Below, in pieces: positions 26,691 to 37,928 of a stretch of 64,000 bases of DNA. The stretch comes from Symsagittifera roscoffensis (taxonomy: Eukaryota > Xenacoelomorpha > Acoela > Convolutidae): positions 39,052,532-39,116,531 of the forward strand of contig NC_087064.1 of NCBI RefSeq assembly GCF_963678635.1. Direction: 5' to 3'. The translations under genes and the position numbers were made by a program. Below the pieces are notes generated by a model. The model did no database searches, was not told the DNA's origin, and saw only the letters and a program-made list of their open reading frames with translations. How positions within the stretch are numbered: the first letter of the stretch is position 1; every line of letters begins with the position of its first letter.

Positions 26691-29600
26691 GATGTAGCTT
26701 TTTCTGAATGACTCATACATCCTAAGATGAAGATTGAAACTCTTTTTTAGTTGTTTTTTGATTCTAAACAACTTTTGTCTTCCTAATCAAGTCTCAGATT
26801 CTAATAGTTTCCAACATATCATGATGATGTAGCTTTTTCTGAATGACTCATACATCCTAAGATATAGATTGAAACTCTTTTTTAGTTGTTTTTTTTATTC
26901 TAAACAACTTTTGTCTTCCTAATCAAGTCTCAGATTCTAATAGTTTCCAACATATCATGATGATGTAGCTTTTTCTGAATGACTCATACATCCTAAGATA
27001 TAGATTGAAACTCTTTTTTAGTTGTTTTTTTTATTCTAAACAAATTTTGTCTTCCTAATCAAGCCTCAGATTTCAATAATTTCCTGGATGTCATGATAAT
27101 GTAGCTTCTTCAGGATGACTCATACATCCTAAGATGAAGATTGAAATTCTTTTTTAGTTGTTTTTTGATTCCAAACAACTTTTGTCTTCCTAATCAAGTC
27201 TCAGATTTTAATAGTTTCCGAGATTGCATGATGATGTAGCTTTTTCTGAATGACTCATACATCCTAAGATGAAGATTGAAACTCTTTTTTAGTTGTTTTT
27301 TGATTCTAAACAACTTTTGTCTTCCTAATCAAGTCTCAGATTCTAATAGTTTCCAACATATCATGATGATGTAGCTTTTTCTGAATGACTCATACATCCT
27401 AAGATATAGATTGAAACTCTTTTTTAGTTGTTTTTTTTATTCTAAACAACTTTTGTCTTCCTAATCAAGTCTCAGATTCTAATAGTTTCCAACATATCAT
27501 GATGATGTAGCTTTTTCTGAATGACTCATACATCCTAAGATATAGATTGAAACTCTTTTTTAGTTGTTTTTTTTATTCTAAACAAATTTTGTCTTCCTAA
27601 TCAAGCCTCAGATTTCAATAATTTCCTGGATGTCATGATAATGTAGCTTCTTCTGAATGACTCATACATCCTAAGATGAAGATTGAAACTCTTTTTTAGT
27701 TGTTTTTTGATTCTAAACAACTTTTGTCTTCCTAATCAAGTCTCAGATTCTAATAGTTTCCAACATATCATGATGATGTAGCTTTTTCTGAATGACTCAT
27801 ACATCCTAAGATATAGATTGAAACTCTTTTTTAGTTGTTTTTTGATTCTAAACAACTTTTGTCTTCCTAATCAAGTCTCAGATTCTAATAGTTTCCAACA
27901 TATCATGATGATGTAGCTTTTTCTGAATGACTCATACATCCTAAGATATAGATTGAAACTCTTTTTTAGTTGTTTTTTTTATTCTAAACAAATTTTGTCT
28001 TCCTAATCAAGCCTCAGATTTCAATAATTTCCTGGATGTCATGATAATGTAGCTTCTTCAGGATGACTCATACATCCTAAGATGAAGATTGAAATTCTTT
28101 TTTAGTTGTTTTTTGATTCCAAACAACTTTTGTCTTCCTAATCAAGTCTCAGATTTTAATAGTTTTCGAGATAGCATGATGATGTAGCTTTTTCCGAATG
28201 ACTTATACATCCTAAGATGAAGATTGAAATTCTCTTTTAGTTGTTTTTTGATTTCAAACAATTTTTGTCTTCCAAATCAAGTCTCAGATTTTAATAGTTT
28301 TCGAGATAGCATGATGATGTAGCTTTTTCTGAATGACTCATACATCCTAACTAAGATATAGATTGAAACTCTTTTTTAGTCGTTTTTTGATTCTAAACAA
28401 CTTTTGTCTTCATCAAGTCTCAGATTTTAATAGTTTTCGAGATAGCATGATGATGTAGCTTTTTCTGAATGACTCATACATCCTAAGATGAAGATTAAAA
28501 CTCTTTTTTAGTTGTTTTTTGATTCCAATTAATTTTTTTCTTCCTAATCAAGTCTCAGATTTTAATAGTTTTCGAGATAGCATGATGATGTAGCTTTTTC
28601 TGAATGACTCATACATCCTAACTAAGATATAGCTTGAAACTCTTTTTTTGTTGTTTTTTTGATTTTAAACAACTTTTGTCTTCATCAAGTCTCAGATTCT
28701 AATAGTTTCCAACATAGCATGATGATGTAGCTTTTTCTGAATGACTCATACATCCTAAGATGAAGATTGAAACTCTTTTTTAGTTGTTTTTTGATTCTAA
28801 ACAACTTTTGTCTTCCTAATCAAGTCTCAGATTTTAATAGTTTGCGAAATAGCATGATGATGTAGCTTTTTCTGGATGACTCATACATCCTATGATGAAG
28901 AATAAAATTTTTCAGAAATTAATTTTTGAATCTAAACAATTTTTGTTCCATAATCAATTCTCAAAATTTGATATTTTCCGAGATTGCAGGATAAAGTCGC
29001 TTTTTCTGGATGACTCTTACATTCTTTTTGATGATGTGGATAGAAAAAATTTTGGTTGTTTTTTGATTGTAAACATCTTTCTTCTTCATAATCAAGTCTC
29101 AAAAGTCCACAGTTTCCGAGGTAGCATGATGATGTAGCTTTTTCTGGATGACTGATATATCTTATGCTGAAGATAAAAAACTTTTTCAGTTGCTTTTAAT
29201 TCCAAACTATTTTTGACTTCAGAATTATGTATCAAAAACCGATTGTTTCCGAGATAGCCTGATGACGTAGCTTTTTCTGGATGACTCAAACTTCCTATAA
29301 TGAAGATAGGTTTTTTTAGTTGTTTTTTGATTCTAAACATCTTTTTTATTCATGATCAAGTCTCACAGGTCAACCTTTTCCGAGATTGCATGATGATGTA
29401 GCTTTTTCTGAATGACTCATACATCCTAAGATGAAGATTGAAACTCTTTTTTAGTTGTTTTTTGATTCTAAACAACTTTTGTCTTCCTAATCAAGTCTCA
29501 GATTCTAATAGTTTCCAACATATCATGATGATGTAGCTTTTTCTGAATGACTCATACATCCTAAGATATAGATTGAAACTCTTTTTTAGTTGTTTTTTTT

Positions 29601-31390
29601 ATTCTAAACAAATTTTGTCTTCCTAATCAAGCCTCAGATTTCAATAATTTCCTGGATGTCATGATAATGTAGCTTCTTCAGGATGACTCATACATCCTAA
29701 GATGAAGATTGAAATTCTTTTTTAGTTGTTTTTTGATTCCAAACAACTTTTGTCTTCCTAATCAAGTCTCAGATTTTAATAGTTTTCGAGATAGCATGAT
29801 GATGTAGCTTTTTCCGAATGACTTATACATCCTAAGATGAAGATTGAAATTCTCTTTTAGTTGTTTTTTGATTTCAAACAATTTTTGTCTACCAAATCAA
29901 GTCTCAGATTTTAATAGTTTTCGAGATAGCATGATGATGTAGCTTTTTCTGAATGACTCATACATCCTAACTAAGATATAGATTGAAACTCTTTTTTAGT
30001 CGTTTTTTGATTCTAAACAACTTTTGTCTTCATCAAGTCTCAGATTTTAATAGTTTTCGAGATAGCATGATGATGTAGCTTTTTCTGAATGACTCATACA
30101 TCCTAAGATGAAGATTAAAACTCTTTTTTAGTTGTTTTTTGATTCCAATTAATTTTTTTCTTCCTAATCAAGTCTCAGATTTTAATAGTTTTCGAGATAG
30201 CATGATGATGTAGCTTTTTCTGAATGACTCATACATCCTAACTAAGATATAGCTTGAAACTCTTTTTTAGTTGTTTTTTTGATTTTAAACAACTTTTGTC
30301 TTCATCAAGTCTCAGATTCTAATAGTTTCCAACATAGCATGATGATGTAGCTTTTTCTGAATGACTCATACATCCTAAGATGAAGATTGAAACTCTTTTT
30401 TAGTTGTTTTTTGATTCTAAACAACTTTTGTCTTCCTAATCAAGTCTCAGATTTTAATAGTTTGCGAAATAGCATGATGATGTAGCTTTTTCTGGATGAC
30501 TCATACATCCTATGATGAAGAATAAAATTTTTCAGAAATTAATTTTTGAATCTAAACAATTTTTGTTCCATAATCAATTCTCAAAATTTGATATTTTCCG
30601 AGATTGCAGGATAAAGTCGCTTTTTTTGGATGACTCTTACATTCTTTTTGATGATGTGGATAGAAAAAATTTTGGTTGTTTTTTGATTGTAAACATCTTT
30701 CTTCTTCATAATCAAGTCTCAAAAGTCCACAGTTTCCGAGGTAGCATGATGATGTAGCTTTTTCTGGATGACTGATATATCTTATGCTGAAGATAAAAAA
30801 CTTTTTCAGTTGCTTTTAATTCCAAACTATTTTTGACTTCAGAATTATGTATCAAAAACCGATTGTTTCCGAGATAGCCTGATGACGTAGCTTTTTCTGG
30901 ATGACTCAAACTTCCTATAATGAAGATAGGTTTTTTTAGTTGTTTTTTGATTCTAAACATCTTTTTTATTCATGATCAAGTCTCACAGGTCAACCTTTTC
31001 CGAGATTGCATGATGATGTAGCTTTTTCTGGATGACTCTTACATCCTATGATGAAGATTTTCAAAAAAATTTAGTTTTTTTTATACTAAACAATTTTTGC
31101 CTTACTAATCAAGTCTCAGATTTCAAAAGTTTTCGAGATAGCATGATGAAGTAGCTTCTTCTGGATAACTCATTCACCCTATGATTCGGATATTTTTTTC
31201 AGTTGTTTTTTGATTCCAAACAACTTCTGTCTTCATAATTGAGTCTCAAAAATTGATAGTTTCCAAGATGTCATGATGATGTAGCTTTTTCTGGATGACT
31301 CGTACATCCTATGATGAAGATTGAAAATCTTTTTAAAATTTTTTTTCGATTATAAACAACTGTCTTCATAATCGAGTCTCAAAAGTCGAC
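26691..31390. repeat. Satellite family 2, right end of the array
   Basis: Family-2 monomers with the TTCCAACATATCATGATGATG and CTTCTTCAGGATGAC variants, then the diverged blocks at 28,868 and 30,488, then about 375 bp of further diverged monomers. The array ends at 31,390 in AAAAGTCGAC, mid-monomer, where retroelement pol sequence begins. The abrupt end inside a monomer indicates a breakpoint. No gene is seen. Confidence 0.95.
27843..31014. repeat. Higher-order repeat of 1,620 bp, two tandem copies
   Basis: Sequence from about 27,843 to 29,394 recurs at 29,463-31,014 with constant offset 1,620 and only scattered single-base changes (for example TCTTCC versus TCTACC near 28,270/29,890 and TTTTTTTG versus TTTTTTAG near 28,648/30,268). 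1,620 is 12 x 135, so the unit is 12 monomers. It includes the diverged block, which is why that block is found at 28,868 and 30,488. Confidence 0.9.
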
Positions 31391-31715
31391 ACCAAGGTCA
31401 ATACCGTTTCAACTGCTTCGTGATTCGGCCTGACCCCGTGTTTATTTACTAGACGACCCAGATGCTTGATTGAGTCTCTCAGGATTTCGCACTTGGAATT
31501 TTCGCATTTCAGACCGGCCTGTTTCATGCAAGTAAAGACCTCGTCTAGTCTCTCTATATGGTCCTCCAGCGTTGGTGTCGCAATCATCACGTCATCAACG
31601 TAACACATTATCAGGTTGCCATACTTCCCATACCCACGGGGACTTCGACGGTTCAATCATGTCGTATTTCTTTAACATTTCAAAATCTTTCCGGCATGCT
31701 TCCGACTTGTGTCGG
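31391..31715 (-). pseudogene. Reverse transcriptase fragment
   Basis: On the minus strand the region gives YDMIEPSKSPW, the conserved entry to the Ty3/gypsy RT fingers. About 15 codons later, and in another frame, come KYGNLIMCYVDD (YVDD codons 31,602-31,591), TPTLEDHIERLDEVF and GRLVNKHGVRP. Compared with the plus-strand copy, where about 130 residues separate these motifs, most of the palm including the motif-A aspartate is missing. The deletion junction lies near 31,625-31,640. The fragment ends at the satellite boundary at 31,390. It cannot encode active RT. The same fragment with the same deletion is at 22,483. Confidence 0.93.
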
Positions 31716-32447
31716 GTCATTCACCTAGCTCCCGCCCTATGAGGTACCGAAGCCTCTTCTATGTCTATCTCATGTTCTACGAAATTACAGCTTCCTACAT
31801 CAGCCTTGTGCTTCAAAAAAACGTCTGCGTTCCGATTCAACGCAACTCTGTGCGAGTCCAGCTCCTTATCCGATATTTTGCCTTTTAGTTGCTCTATCTC
31901 AGGTAGGACTGGCTTGTTCGATGCTAATTCTGTTTATGTTTGTCTCTCAGGAAAATCTGTTTCCGATTTCATTGGAAACAACATTTTAAAAGACTTCAAT
32001 TCAATTATCCTCTTTACAATACATTCTTGGTTGGCGTGTAAAGGACATTCAGTTACATTATATCTCTTAAAATTCTCCAAACTTTGAAACTCTGTGCTCA
32101 GAGGCAATGCGTAATCAAGTTTCTTCCCTCGTTGTATCGTCACCGTTGTTGCCTATGTGTTCAACAACACACTCACACTGAGTGAGTGAAAAGCTCCTTC
32201 CTAAAATAGCTGAGCTCTTACTGTTTGGGTTGGGGACCACACACACCTGTCTGTTGTTACTAAGCTCATTCAAGTTCTTCATCCTAAACGTCGCTATTAC
32301 AGCTTGACTTGGTTTTAACCTAATCTTCCGATCAAGGAAAATGGCACATTTGATTGGTTTCTTTTCATACTTCCTCTCCGGATCCTTGATCCTTATCAAC
32401 CCGTCGTTGAGATCAATCATGACATCAAATTTGCGCACGATATCTCG
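31716..32447 (-). pseudogene. Pol segment between protease and RT
   Basis: Continues the minus-strand pol frame after the protease: KFDVMIDLNDGLIRIKD, then QAVIATFRMKNLNELS, QVCVVPNPNSKSSAILGRSF, then DYALPLSTEF and the pre-RT segment NRNADVFLKHKADVG. The plus-strand element has equivalents at 48,880-49,642 (DLSNGLIKVRNPDRKY, QAVIAIFRMRNLNSLS, VCLVPNPNSQSSVILGR). Reading frames change at about 32,130 and 31,930, and a TGA lies at 31,721-31,723. Function is inferred only from position: a structured linker of the polyprotein, probably including the C-terminal half of the protease fold. Confidence 0.85.
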
Positions 32448-32738
32448 TCATAGGATGAAATGGTCGAACTCGTCAAGGTTCTCGACGACCAGGAAACTCA
32501 TCCAGAGATGTCTTCCTCCTAGCTGCAGCGAAATGATGGGAGAACTTCCAGTCACGTATATTGCACCCTGATTAGCGGCTGCCAGTTTGATAATAGTCGG
32601 AATCAAATCCGACCTATTGAAGCCCATGTCAGTCCAATTTCTCACAGGCATGACACTGACCACTGCTCCGGTGTCTAATAGTCCGAACCTTAAGCGCTTC
32701 TCGACCGATGTAGATCCGGCCTGCTTGGTCACTTGCAT
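32448..32738 (-). pseudogene. Retroviral-type aspartic protease
   Basis: On the minus strand this 96-codon stretch contains FGLLDTGAVVSVMPV, the D-T-G-A active-site loop of retropepsins (codons about 32,675-32,664). It is followed by GAIYVTGSSPIISLQLGG and the second-half strand LWMSFLVVENLDEFDHFIL. In the active family the protease works as a dimer, each subunit giving one Asp, and cuts the Gag-Pol polyprotein. The frame ends in TGA at 32,448-32,450 where the plus-strand copy reads GRDFVRNF, so this is an inactivating stop. Apart from that the domain is better preserved than the plus-strand copy, which has a frameshift. Confidence 0.9.
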
Positions 32739-33201
32739 CAGTCACGTGAGCTTTCGTGTAAATGTTTATACCGTCCACATTCATCAGAATTTGAAATGGG
32801 CCATAGACTTCGATGTAATGTCCATCTAATTTCAGTAGTCTTGGGTCACCTGTTGTGAGTAACGCTCTCACAGCCCTAGAATCCAACTTGGGATCTTTCT
32901 GTCTCAGGTAGTCCGCGTAGATGTCCAGGTGTACAACTATGATTTCGGACGGTTCGGTCAAGTTCTTGACCACCTGATGGCCTGCGACTGTTATGATCGA
33001 CATTAGTTTTGTCCCCTCTCTTGTCATGCCGAAGATCTTTCCCGAAATGACATTCAACTTTAGACCCTGCTTCTGGGGTTCCTCATTGTCCTCTTCTTTC
33101 ATTTTATCCTGGGATTTCAAGTTCCTCGCGCAGCTCTGTGTTTTCCAATTCTGACCCTTCCCACTGCTCAACCTCTTTCTCGGCCGATTTTTGCTGAACA
33201 T
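32739..33201 (-). pseudogene. Conserved pre-protease domain of the polyprotein
   Basis: Minus-strand frame of about 150 codons: KLNVISGKIFGMTREGTK, ITVAGHQVVKNLTEPSE, HLDIYADYLRQKDPK, RAVRALLTTGDPRLLK, MNVDGINIYTKAHVT and GREALKVRTIRH. The plus-strand element carries the same segment at 48,081-48,623 with about 60 percent of residues similar by eye, showing selection on this domain in the family before the copies died. I do not recognise a named domain. It lies between the CCHC knuckles and the DTGA protease, so it is a Gag-Pol linker or an N-terminal extension of protease. The frame overlaps the protease start by about 110 bases, showing a nearby frameshift. Confidence 0.8.
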
Positions 33202-33650
33202 TCTGTAGAGCGGTCCTTGCCGCTAGATCACAATCTTCTTTGAGCGCACTGGCTGACTCTGTCTCCAGGCTCATGCAATTGCATCATCAGGTAAGGTCTT
33301 CGCCTTCTTGGTCGTGAATCTGCCTTGTGTAACCTCCTTCTTCCGCGACTCGGCCTCGTTCATTAGGCGTGCTTGGCTTGCCTTGACCCTGAAAGTGCCT
33401 CTTCATGGCGGGGATGCTTCGCGTCCGCCACTGCATCCCAGAATTGAGTGCAATCTGAATTGAAATGTCCTTCCAATTTGCAGAAGAAGCATCTCGGACC
33501 ATACTTCATTATGAGCCCTCTCACATATTATTCGTGGTCATCGTCGGTTGCATCAATATCGTCAAGAAAGTAACCTATCGCCTTCATCTCTTACTTAAAA
33601 GTAGAGCAGGCTGAAACTTGATGGTCCAACGAAACACAATTCGCACATGA
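33202..33650 (-). pseudogene. Gag nucleocapsid, two CCHC zinc knuckles
   Basis: Knuckle 1 on the minus strand (codons 33,647-33,606) reads CANCVSLDHQVSAC, a perfect CX2CX4HX4C. Knuckle 2, about 130 bases downstream (33,490-33,445 region), reads CFFCKLEGHFNSDC and is followed by TQFWDAVA. It is in a different frame from the long open frame there. The matching plus-strand knuckles are at 47,626-47,667 and 47,782-47,823. In Ty3/gypsy elements such knuckles in the nucleocapsid part of Gag bind genomic RNA. Frameshifts between the two make a continuous protein impossible. Confidence 0.9.
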
Positions 33651-36600
33651 CCTCATCTTATCCATGTCATCAAGGGATCTATACCAACTGGAATTCGCGT
33701 CACTATTCGTTCCGCTATAGTTGCCGTAATTGCTGTAACTATTTTGCGCCCTTAGTTTTAAGAGCAAATACTCACGCGATTTCAAGCGCAAATCATCGGG
33801 CGTGGGTACTGAGTCTGCTGACAAAGTGAAGTGTGTGGCTAAAATGGTTTTCAGCTCATCACTTTTTACTCCATCCATGTTTTTTGAGACAATGGCCAAG
33901 TTCCGTTCCGAGATCCTCTCATCGGGGTTACTTCTCCTTCTGAGTAGCTCGAGGTCATCCAAAATTTGTCTATGATTTCATCATCTCTTTGACGCTTCTT
34001 TTCAAACTTTCAGCAAGATATTAAATATTTTGCGAGCTTTGCCTCGTTCATTAGTCCTTTTCTCCATTACACAGCTCAGGGCCGTACCCTCTAAGTTGCT
34101 TGTCAGTGCGCTACATTCCTGTTTCTTGGAGAGCTTCTCCTCTTCAAAGTGTAATTTCGTCGCCTCTATCCAGGTGTCGATTCAGCCATCTGATTCGTCC
34201 TTGTACGATTTCGGCTTTTTGAGTGTCCTTCGTGATCTCTCTCCTCTCTCAGTTGACTTCGAGAGTTTGGTGCTGAACGTTTCAAGAGATCTCTTCAAAG
34301 GCTCAAACATTGAAGAGTACATCGTCGTGTCCTGCGAGACGGTAGTCAGATCTGGTACTGATCTGACTTGCGGCATTGTCGGTAAACGTAAATCCGATGT
34401 CGCATCCGCTTCTGGCGCGTCCGGATTCGTCCAACCCGTCCTCGACGGGGCTGCCTTTGGTCTCTCTATGGTTAGACTCAAAACTCGTTCTTGATCTCAG
34501 TTGGGCCCCTGCATAACTGTGGGCTCCGGATCCGTCAGTTGCCTGACGCGAGTCCTCCATTGGAGCGGGAACATTCTCTCGGTTGCTGCCGCTCAAGATC
34601 TCATCGTGCTTCTGCATCATACGGTCAGCTTTGGCATCTAATCTTTTCTCCAGGTTAGTCATCGTATGAGCATAGGTGTTGTCATGATCGTTTAATAGTC
34701 GTTCGATCTCTCTCCTCATCCTAATGGCTCTTTCCTCTGGCTCCTTGGTTGCTAGAGCCAAGCTCTCCGCAAGGCATTGATTGGTGTTCCGAACCAATTG
34801 GGCCTGGTCGCTTCTGGCTTGTGATTTTGCGTCCACCAACTCATCACTTAAACTGTGATGGCCTTGTTGAGACCTTTCTTGAACTCGGTCAATCCTTTTT
34901 GTCATGTCCTATCGCAGTTCCTCAAGGCTTGTCATTACACCTGCAAACATGCCACTCATTTCCCTGACCGTACCCAACGTTGGGGTGAGACCCAGAGACG
35001 ATGACGTCAATTGGGGTTGGAGCCTGGTGCTCGATGATGTACCAACTTTCTGTGTGCCCATCGACATCATCAGACTATCGAATGTCGAGGATGCTCCCAT
35101 CGTTATCCCATCTGACACTGGTCTCGATAGCGAATTGGACATCGCTTTCTTACTCCTTTACTGTCTCCGAATAGGTGTGAAGTCCATATCCGAGTGCATC
35201 AGCCCCGGATGATCATAGACAGGCGACAACCCATCAGTTCGAAGCGACGCAATGCGTTCATCGTACATTGTCTTGAAACCTCTTTTCGCTTTTGAACATG
35301 GTTGCTCTTCGCTGGGACGGATGCTCGACATCATCGCGTTCTTGCCCTGCTTGACTAGAGAGGACTGTTCTTTTCTCCGATTATTGCTGTTAGTCTCTGG
35401 TCTGGACGTGGCTTTGAACAACAAATCCTCTTCTGCATCAGCCTTGGCACGATCCGAGGTTTTCTGGGGTCTCTCTACCCCTTCCCGTTGCAAGTAGTCA
35501 CCGGGTTCTTGCTGATCCTCCTGACGCACATGACCTCATCGTATCCATGTCATCACAGGATCTATACCAACTGGAGTTCGCGCCACTATTCGTTCCGCTA
35601 TAGTTTCCGTAATTGCTGTAATTATTTTGCGCCCTTAGTTTTAAGAGCAAATACTCACGCGATTGCAAGAGCAACTCATCGGGCGTGGGTACTGAGTCTG
35701 CTGACAAAGTGAAGTGTGTGGCTAAAATGGTTTTCAGTTCATCACTTTTTATTCCATCCATGTTTTTTGAGGCAATGGCCAAGTTCCGTTCCGAGATCCT
35801 CTCATCGGGGTTACTTCTCCTTCTGAGTAGCTCGAGGTCATCCAAAATTTTGTCTATAAATTCATCATCTCTTTGATGCTTCTTTTTAAACTTTACCATG
35901 GCGCGATGTCCCTGCAACCCGAGCAGAAACGATTCAGCAAGATATGAAATATTTTGCGAGCTTTGCCTCGTTCATTAGTCCTTTTCTCCATTACACAGCT
36001 CAGGGCCGTACCCTCTAAGTTGCTTGTCAGTGCGCTACATTCCTGTTTCTTAGAGAGCTTCTCCTCTTCAAAGTGTAATTTCGTCGCCTCTATCCAGGTG
36101 TCGATTCAGCCATCTGATTCGTCCTTGTACGATTTCGGCTTTTTGAGTGTCTTTCGTGATCTCTCTCCTCTCTCAGTTGACTTCGAGAGTTTGGTGCTGA
36201 ACGTTTCAAGAGATTTGTTCAAAGGCTCAAACATTGAAGAGTACATCGTCTTGTCCTGCGAGACGGTAGTCGGATCTGGTACTGATCTGACTTGCGGCAT
36301 TGTCGGTAAACGTAAATCCGATGTCGCATCCGCTTCTGGCGCGTCCGGATTCGTCCAACCCGTCCTCGACGGGGCTGCCTTTGGTCTCTCTATGGTTAGA
36401 CTCAAAACTCGTTCTTGATCTCAGTTGGTCCCCTGCATAACTGTGGGCTCCGGATCCGTCAGTTGCCTGACGCGAGTCCTCCATTGGAGCGGGAACATTC
36501 TCTCGGTTGCTGCCGCTCAAGATCTCATCGTGCTTCTGCATCATACGGTCAGCTTTGGCATCTAATCTTTTCTCCAGGTTAGTCATCATTTGAGCATAGG

Positions 36601-37448
36601 TGTTGTCATGATCGTTTAATAGTCGTTCGATCTCTCTCCTCATCCTAATGGATCTTTCCTCTGGCTCCTTGGTTGCTAGAGCCAAGCTCTCCGCAAGGCA
36701 TTGATTGGTGTTCCGAACCAATTGGGCCTGGTCGCTTCTGGCTTGTGATTTTGCGTCCACCAACTCATCACTTAAACTGTGATGGCCTTGTTGAGACCTT
36801 TCTTGAACTCGGTCAATCCTTTTTGTCATGTCCTATCGCAGTTCCTCAAGGCTTGTCATTACACCTGCAAACATGCCACTCATTTCCCTGACCGTACCCA
36901 ACGTTGGGGTGAGACCCAGAGACGATGACGTCAATTGGGGTTGGAGCCTGGTGCTCGATGATGTACCAACTTTCTGTGTGCCCGTCGACATCATCAGACT
37001 ATCGAATGTCTAGGATGCTCCCATCGTTATCCCATCTGACACTGGTCTCGATAGCGAATTGGACATCGCTTTCTTACTCCTTTACTGTCTCCGAATAGGT
37101 GTGAAGTCCATATCCGAGTGCATCAGCCCCGAATGATCATAGACAGGCGACAACCCATCAGTTCGAAGCGACGCAATGCGTTCATCGTACATTGTCTTGA
37201 AACCTCTTTTCGCTTTTGAACATGGTTGCTCTTCCCTGGGACGGATGCTCGACATCATCGCGTTCTTGCCCTGCTTGACTAGAGAGGACTGTTCTTTTCT
37301 CCGATTATTGCTCTTGGTCTCTGGTCTGGACGTGGCTTTGAACAACAAATCCTCTTCTGCATCAGCCTTGGCACGATCCGAGGTTTTCTGGGGTCTCTCT
37401 ACCCCTTCCCGTTGCAAGTAGTCACCGGGCTCTTGCGGATCCTCCTGA
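33642..37448. repeat. Tandem duplication inside minus-strand gag, unit about 1.9 kb
   Basis: 33,642-35,524 and 35,525-37,448 are near-identical direct copies, offset 1,883 at the left end and 1,924 after a 41-base indel near 34,000/35,900. The junction at 35,524/35,525 joins the CCTCCTGACG edge to CACATGACCTCATC. The differences I saw are scattered single bases (for example GTCGTG/GTCTTG at 34,322/36,246). This is a recent duplication compared with the diverged relationship to the plus-strand element. Confidence 0.93.
33651..35524 (-). pseudogene. gag, 3' (proximal) copy of the tandem duplication
   Basis: Minus-strand fragments in order: GDYLQREGVERPQKTSDRAK (35.5 kb), RVQERSQQGHHSLSDELVDA with a long charged helix (34.9-34.3 kb), FEPLKRSLETFSTKLSKSTE, then capsid-like DTWIEATKLHFEEEKLSKK and LRRRSNPDERISERNLAIVS up to the CCHC knuckle. 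The charged helix has heptad-like spacing, so a coiled coil is likely. A TGA at 34,182-34,184 splits the frame after KSYKDESDG. A deletion of about 40 bases near 34,000, relative to the other copy, adds a frameshift. This copy continues into the intact CCHC knuckles, unlike its partner. Confidence 0.88.
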
Positions 37449-37585
37449 TGGTGGTGGTCGGGTCGAATTAGCGTTTGTTCCCCTTCCTCGAAGATTTTCG
37501 TTGGTGTCACTAGCCGCTCCGGCCTCGGCGTTTCGCCCTTCAGACCATCTAGATTCTTCTCACTTCTTAGTTTCATTGTGCTCAC
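35525..37585 (-). pseudogene. gag, 5' (distal) copy with the predicted start
   Basis: The minus-strand frame starts at ATG 37,585 (MSTMKLRSEKNLDGLKG). The plus-strand relative also begins MST, which supports this start. It then follows the same order as its partner: basic/acidic N-terminal segment, coiled coil (36.8-36.2 kb), capsid-like region with TGA at 36,106-36,108, and LRRRSNPDERISERNLAIAS. It ends after only the first cysteine of the CCHC knuckle (MRSCA) at 35,525, where it joins the N-terminal part of the second copy. The shared TGA shows the element had already lost function before this duplication. Confidence 0.88.
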
Positions 37586-37902
37586 TGAAAAATCACTATG
37601 ACCTTGACTCGCTGCTTCACTAGCAAAAACTTCGGAGATGCTACTAGTCGAAGATTGGGTGCGCCGCGGTCTAAACCTCCGCGTGCTTCATGTGAGCAGC
37701 ACCGGAATCTTATTTTTTTCTCATAATGAGTCTCTCCGCTGCATGTTTTGTGATAAGCGAGGTCCTTGTATATCCAAAAACATGTTCTTGACGACAATGC
37801 ACAAGTCCCCAAAAAAAATGCTTAAGCCTGCTTATTCAATTTCTTCAATATATAAAGAATTCAAAAATCTCCTAGAGATGCTAATAGTGACTCGGCTAAA
37901 AT

Positions 37903-37928
37903 TCAACACAGGGTTTGTCCTGTGTTGA
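37903..37928. other. Perfect 10-bp stem hairpin
   Basis: TCAACACAGG, six-base loop GTTTGT, then CCTGTGTTGA: ten perfect pairs. It lies about 320 bp upstream of the predicted gag start of the minus-strand element. It could be part of a 5' leader (packaging or priming structure) or a terminator-like end. No corresponding perfect hairpin is seen in the other arm. Confidence 0.6.

Larger units (their letters stand above)
31391..37585 (-). mobile_element. Degenerate Ty3/gypsy retroelement, minus strand
   Basis: Read on the minus strand the order is Gag N-terminus, coiled coil, capsid-like part, CCHC knuckles, pre-protease domain, DTGA protease, linker and RT fragment; RNase H and integrase are absent. 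Order and sequence match the plus-strand element from 45,270 onward. Lesions include in-frame stops (32,448-32,450; 31,721-31,723; 34,182-34,184 and its duplicate 36,106-36,108), frameshifts, a 1.9-kb internal tandem duplication, an internal RT deletion and truncation against satellite at 31,390. No LTR pair was found. The element is dead, and is best seen as the coding part of the left arm of the inverted repeat centred near 41.45 kb. Confidence 0.9.

Noticed and set aside
26188-30960. Identical 81-82 codon frames on both strands at 26.2, 28.9 and 30.5 kb
   Set aside because: They repeat only because the diverged satellite block is repeated. Frames on opposite strands overlap, composition is satellite-like and there is no domain.
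1-31390. The repeat array as a CRISPR array
   Set aside because: Monomers are about 130 bp, contiguous and all similar; there are no unique spacers, no cas genes and the context is eukaryotic.
34030-37421. Plus-strand frames of up to 154 codons opposite minus-strand gag
   Set aside because: Shadows of the gag frame on the other strand; Ser/Leu-rich, no domains, duplicated only with the gag unit.
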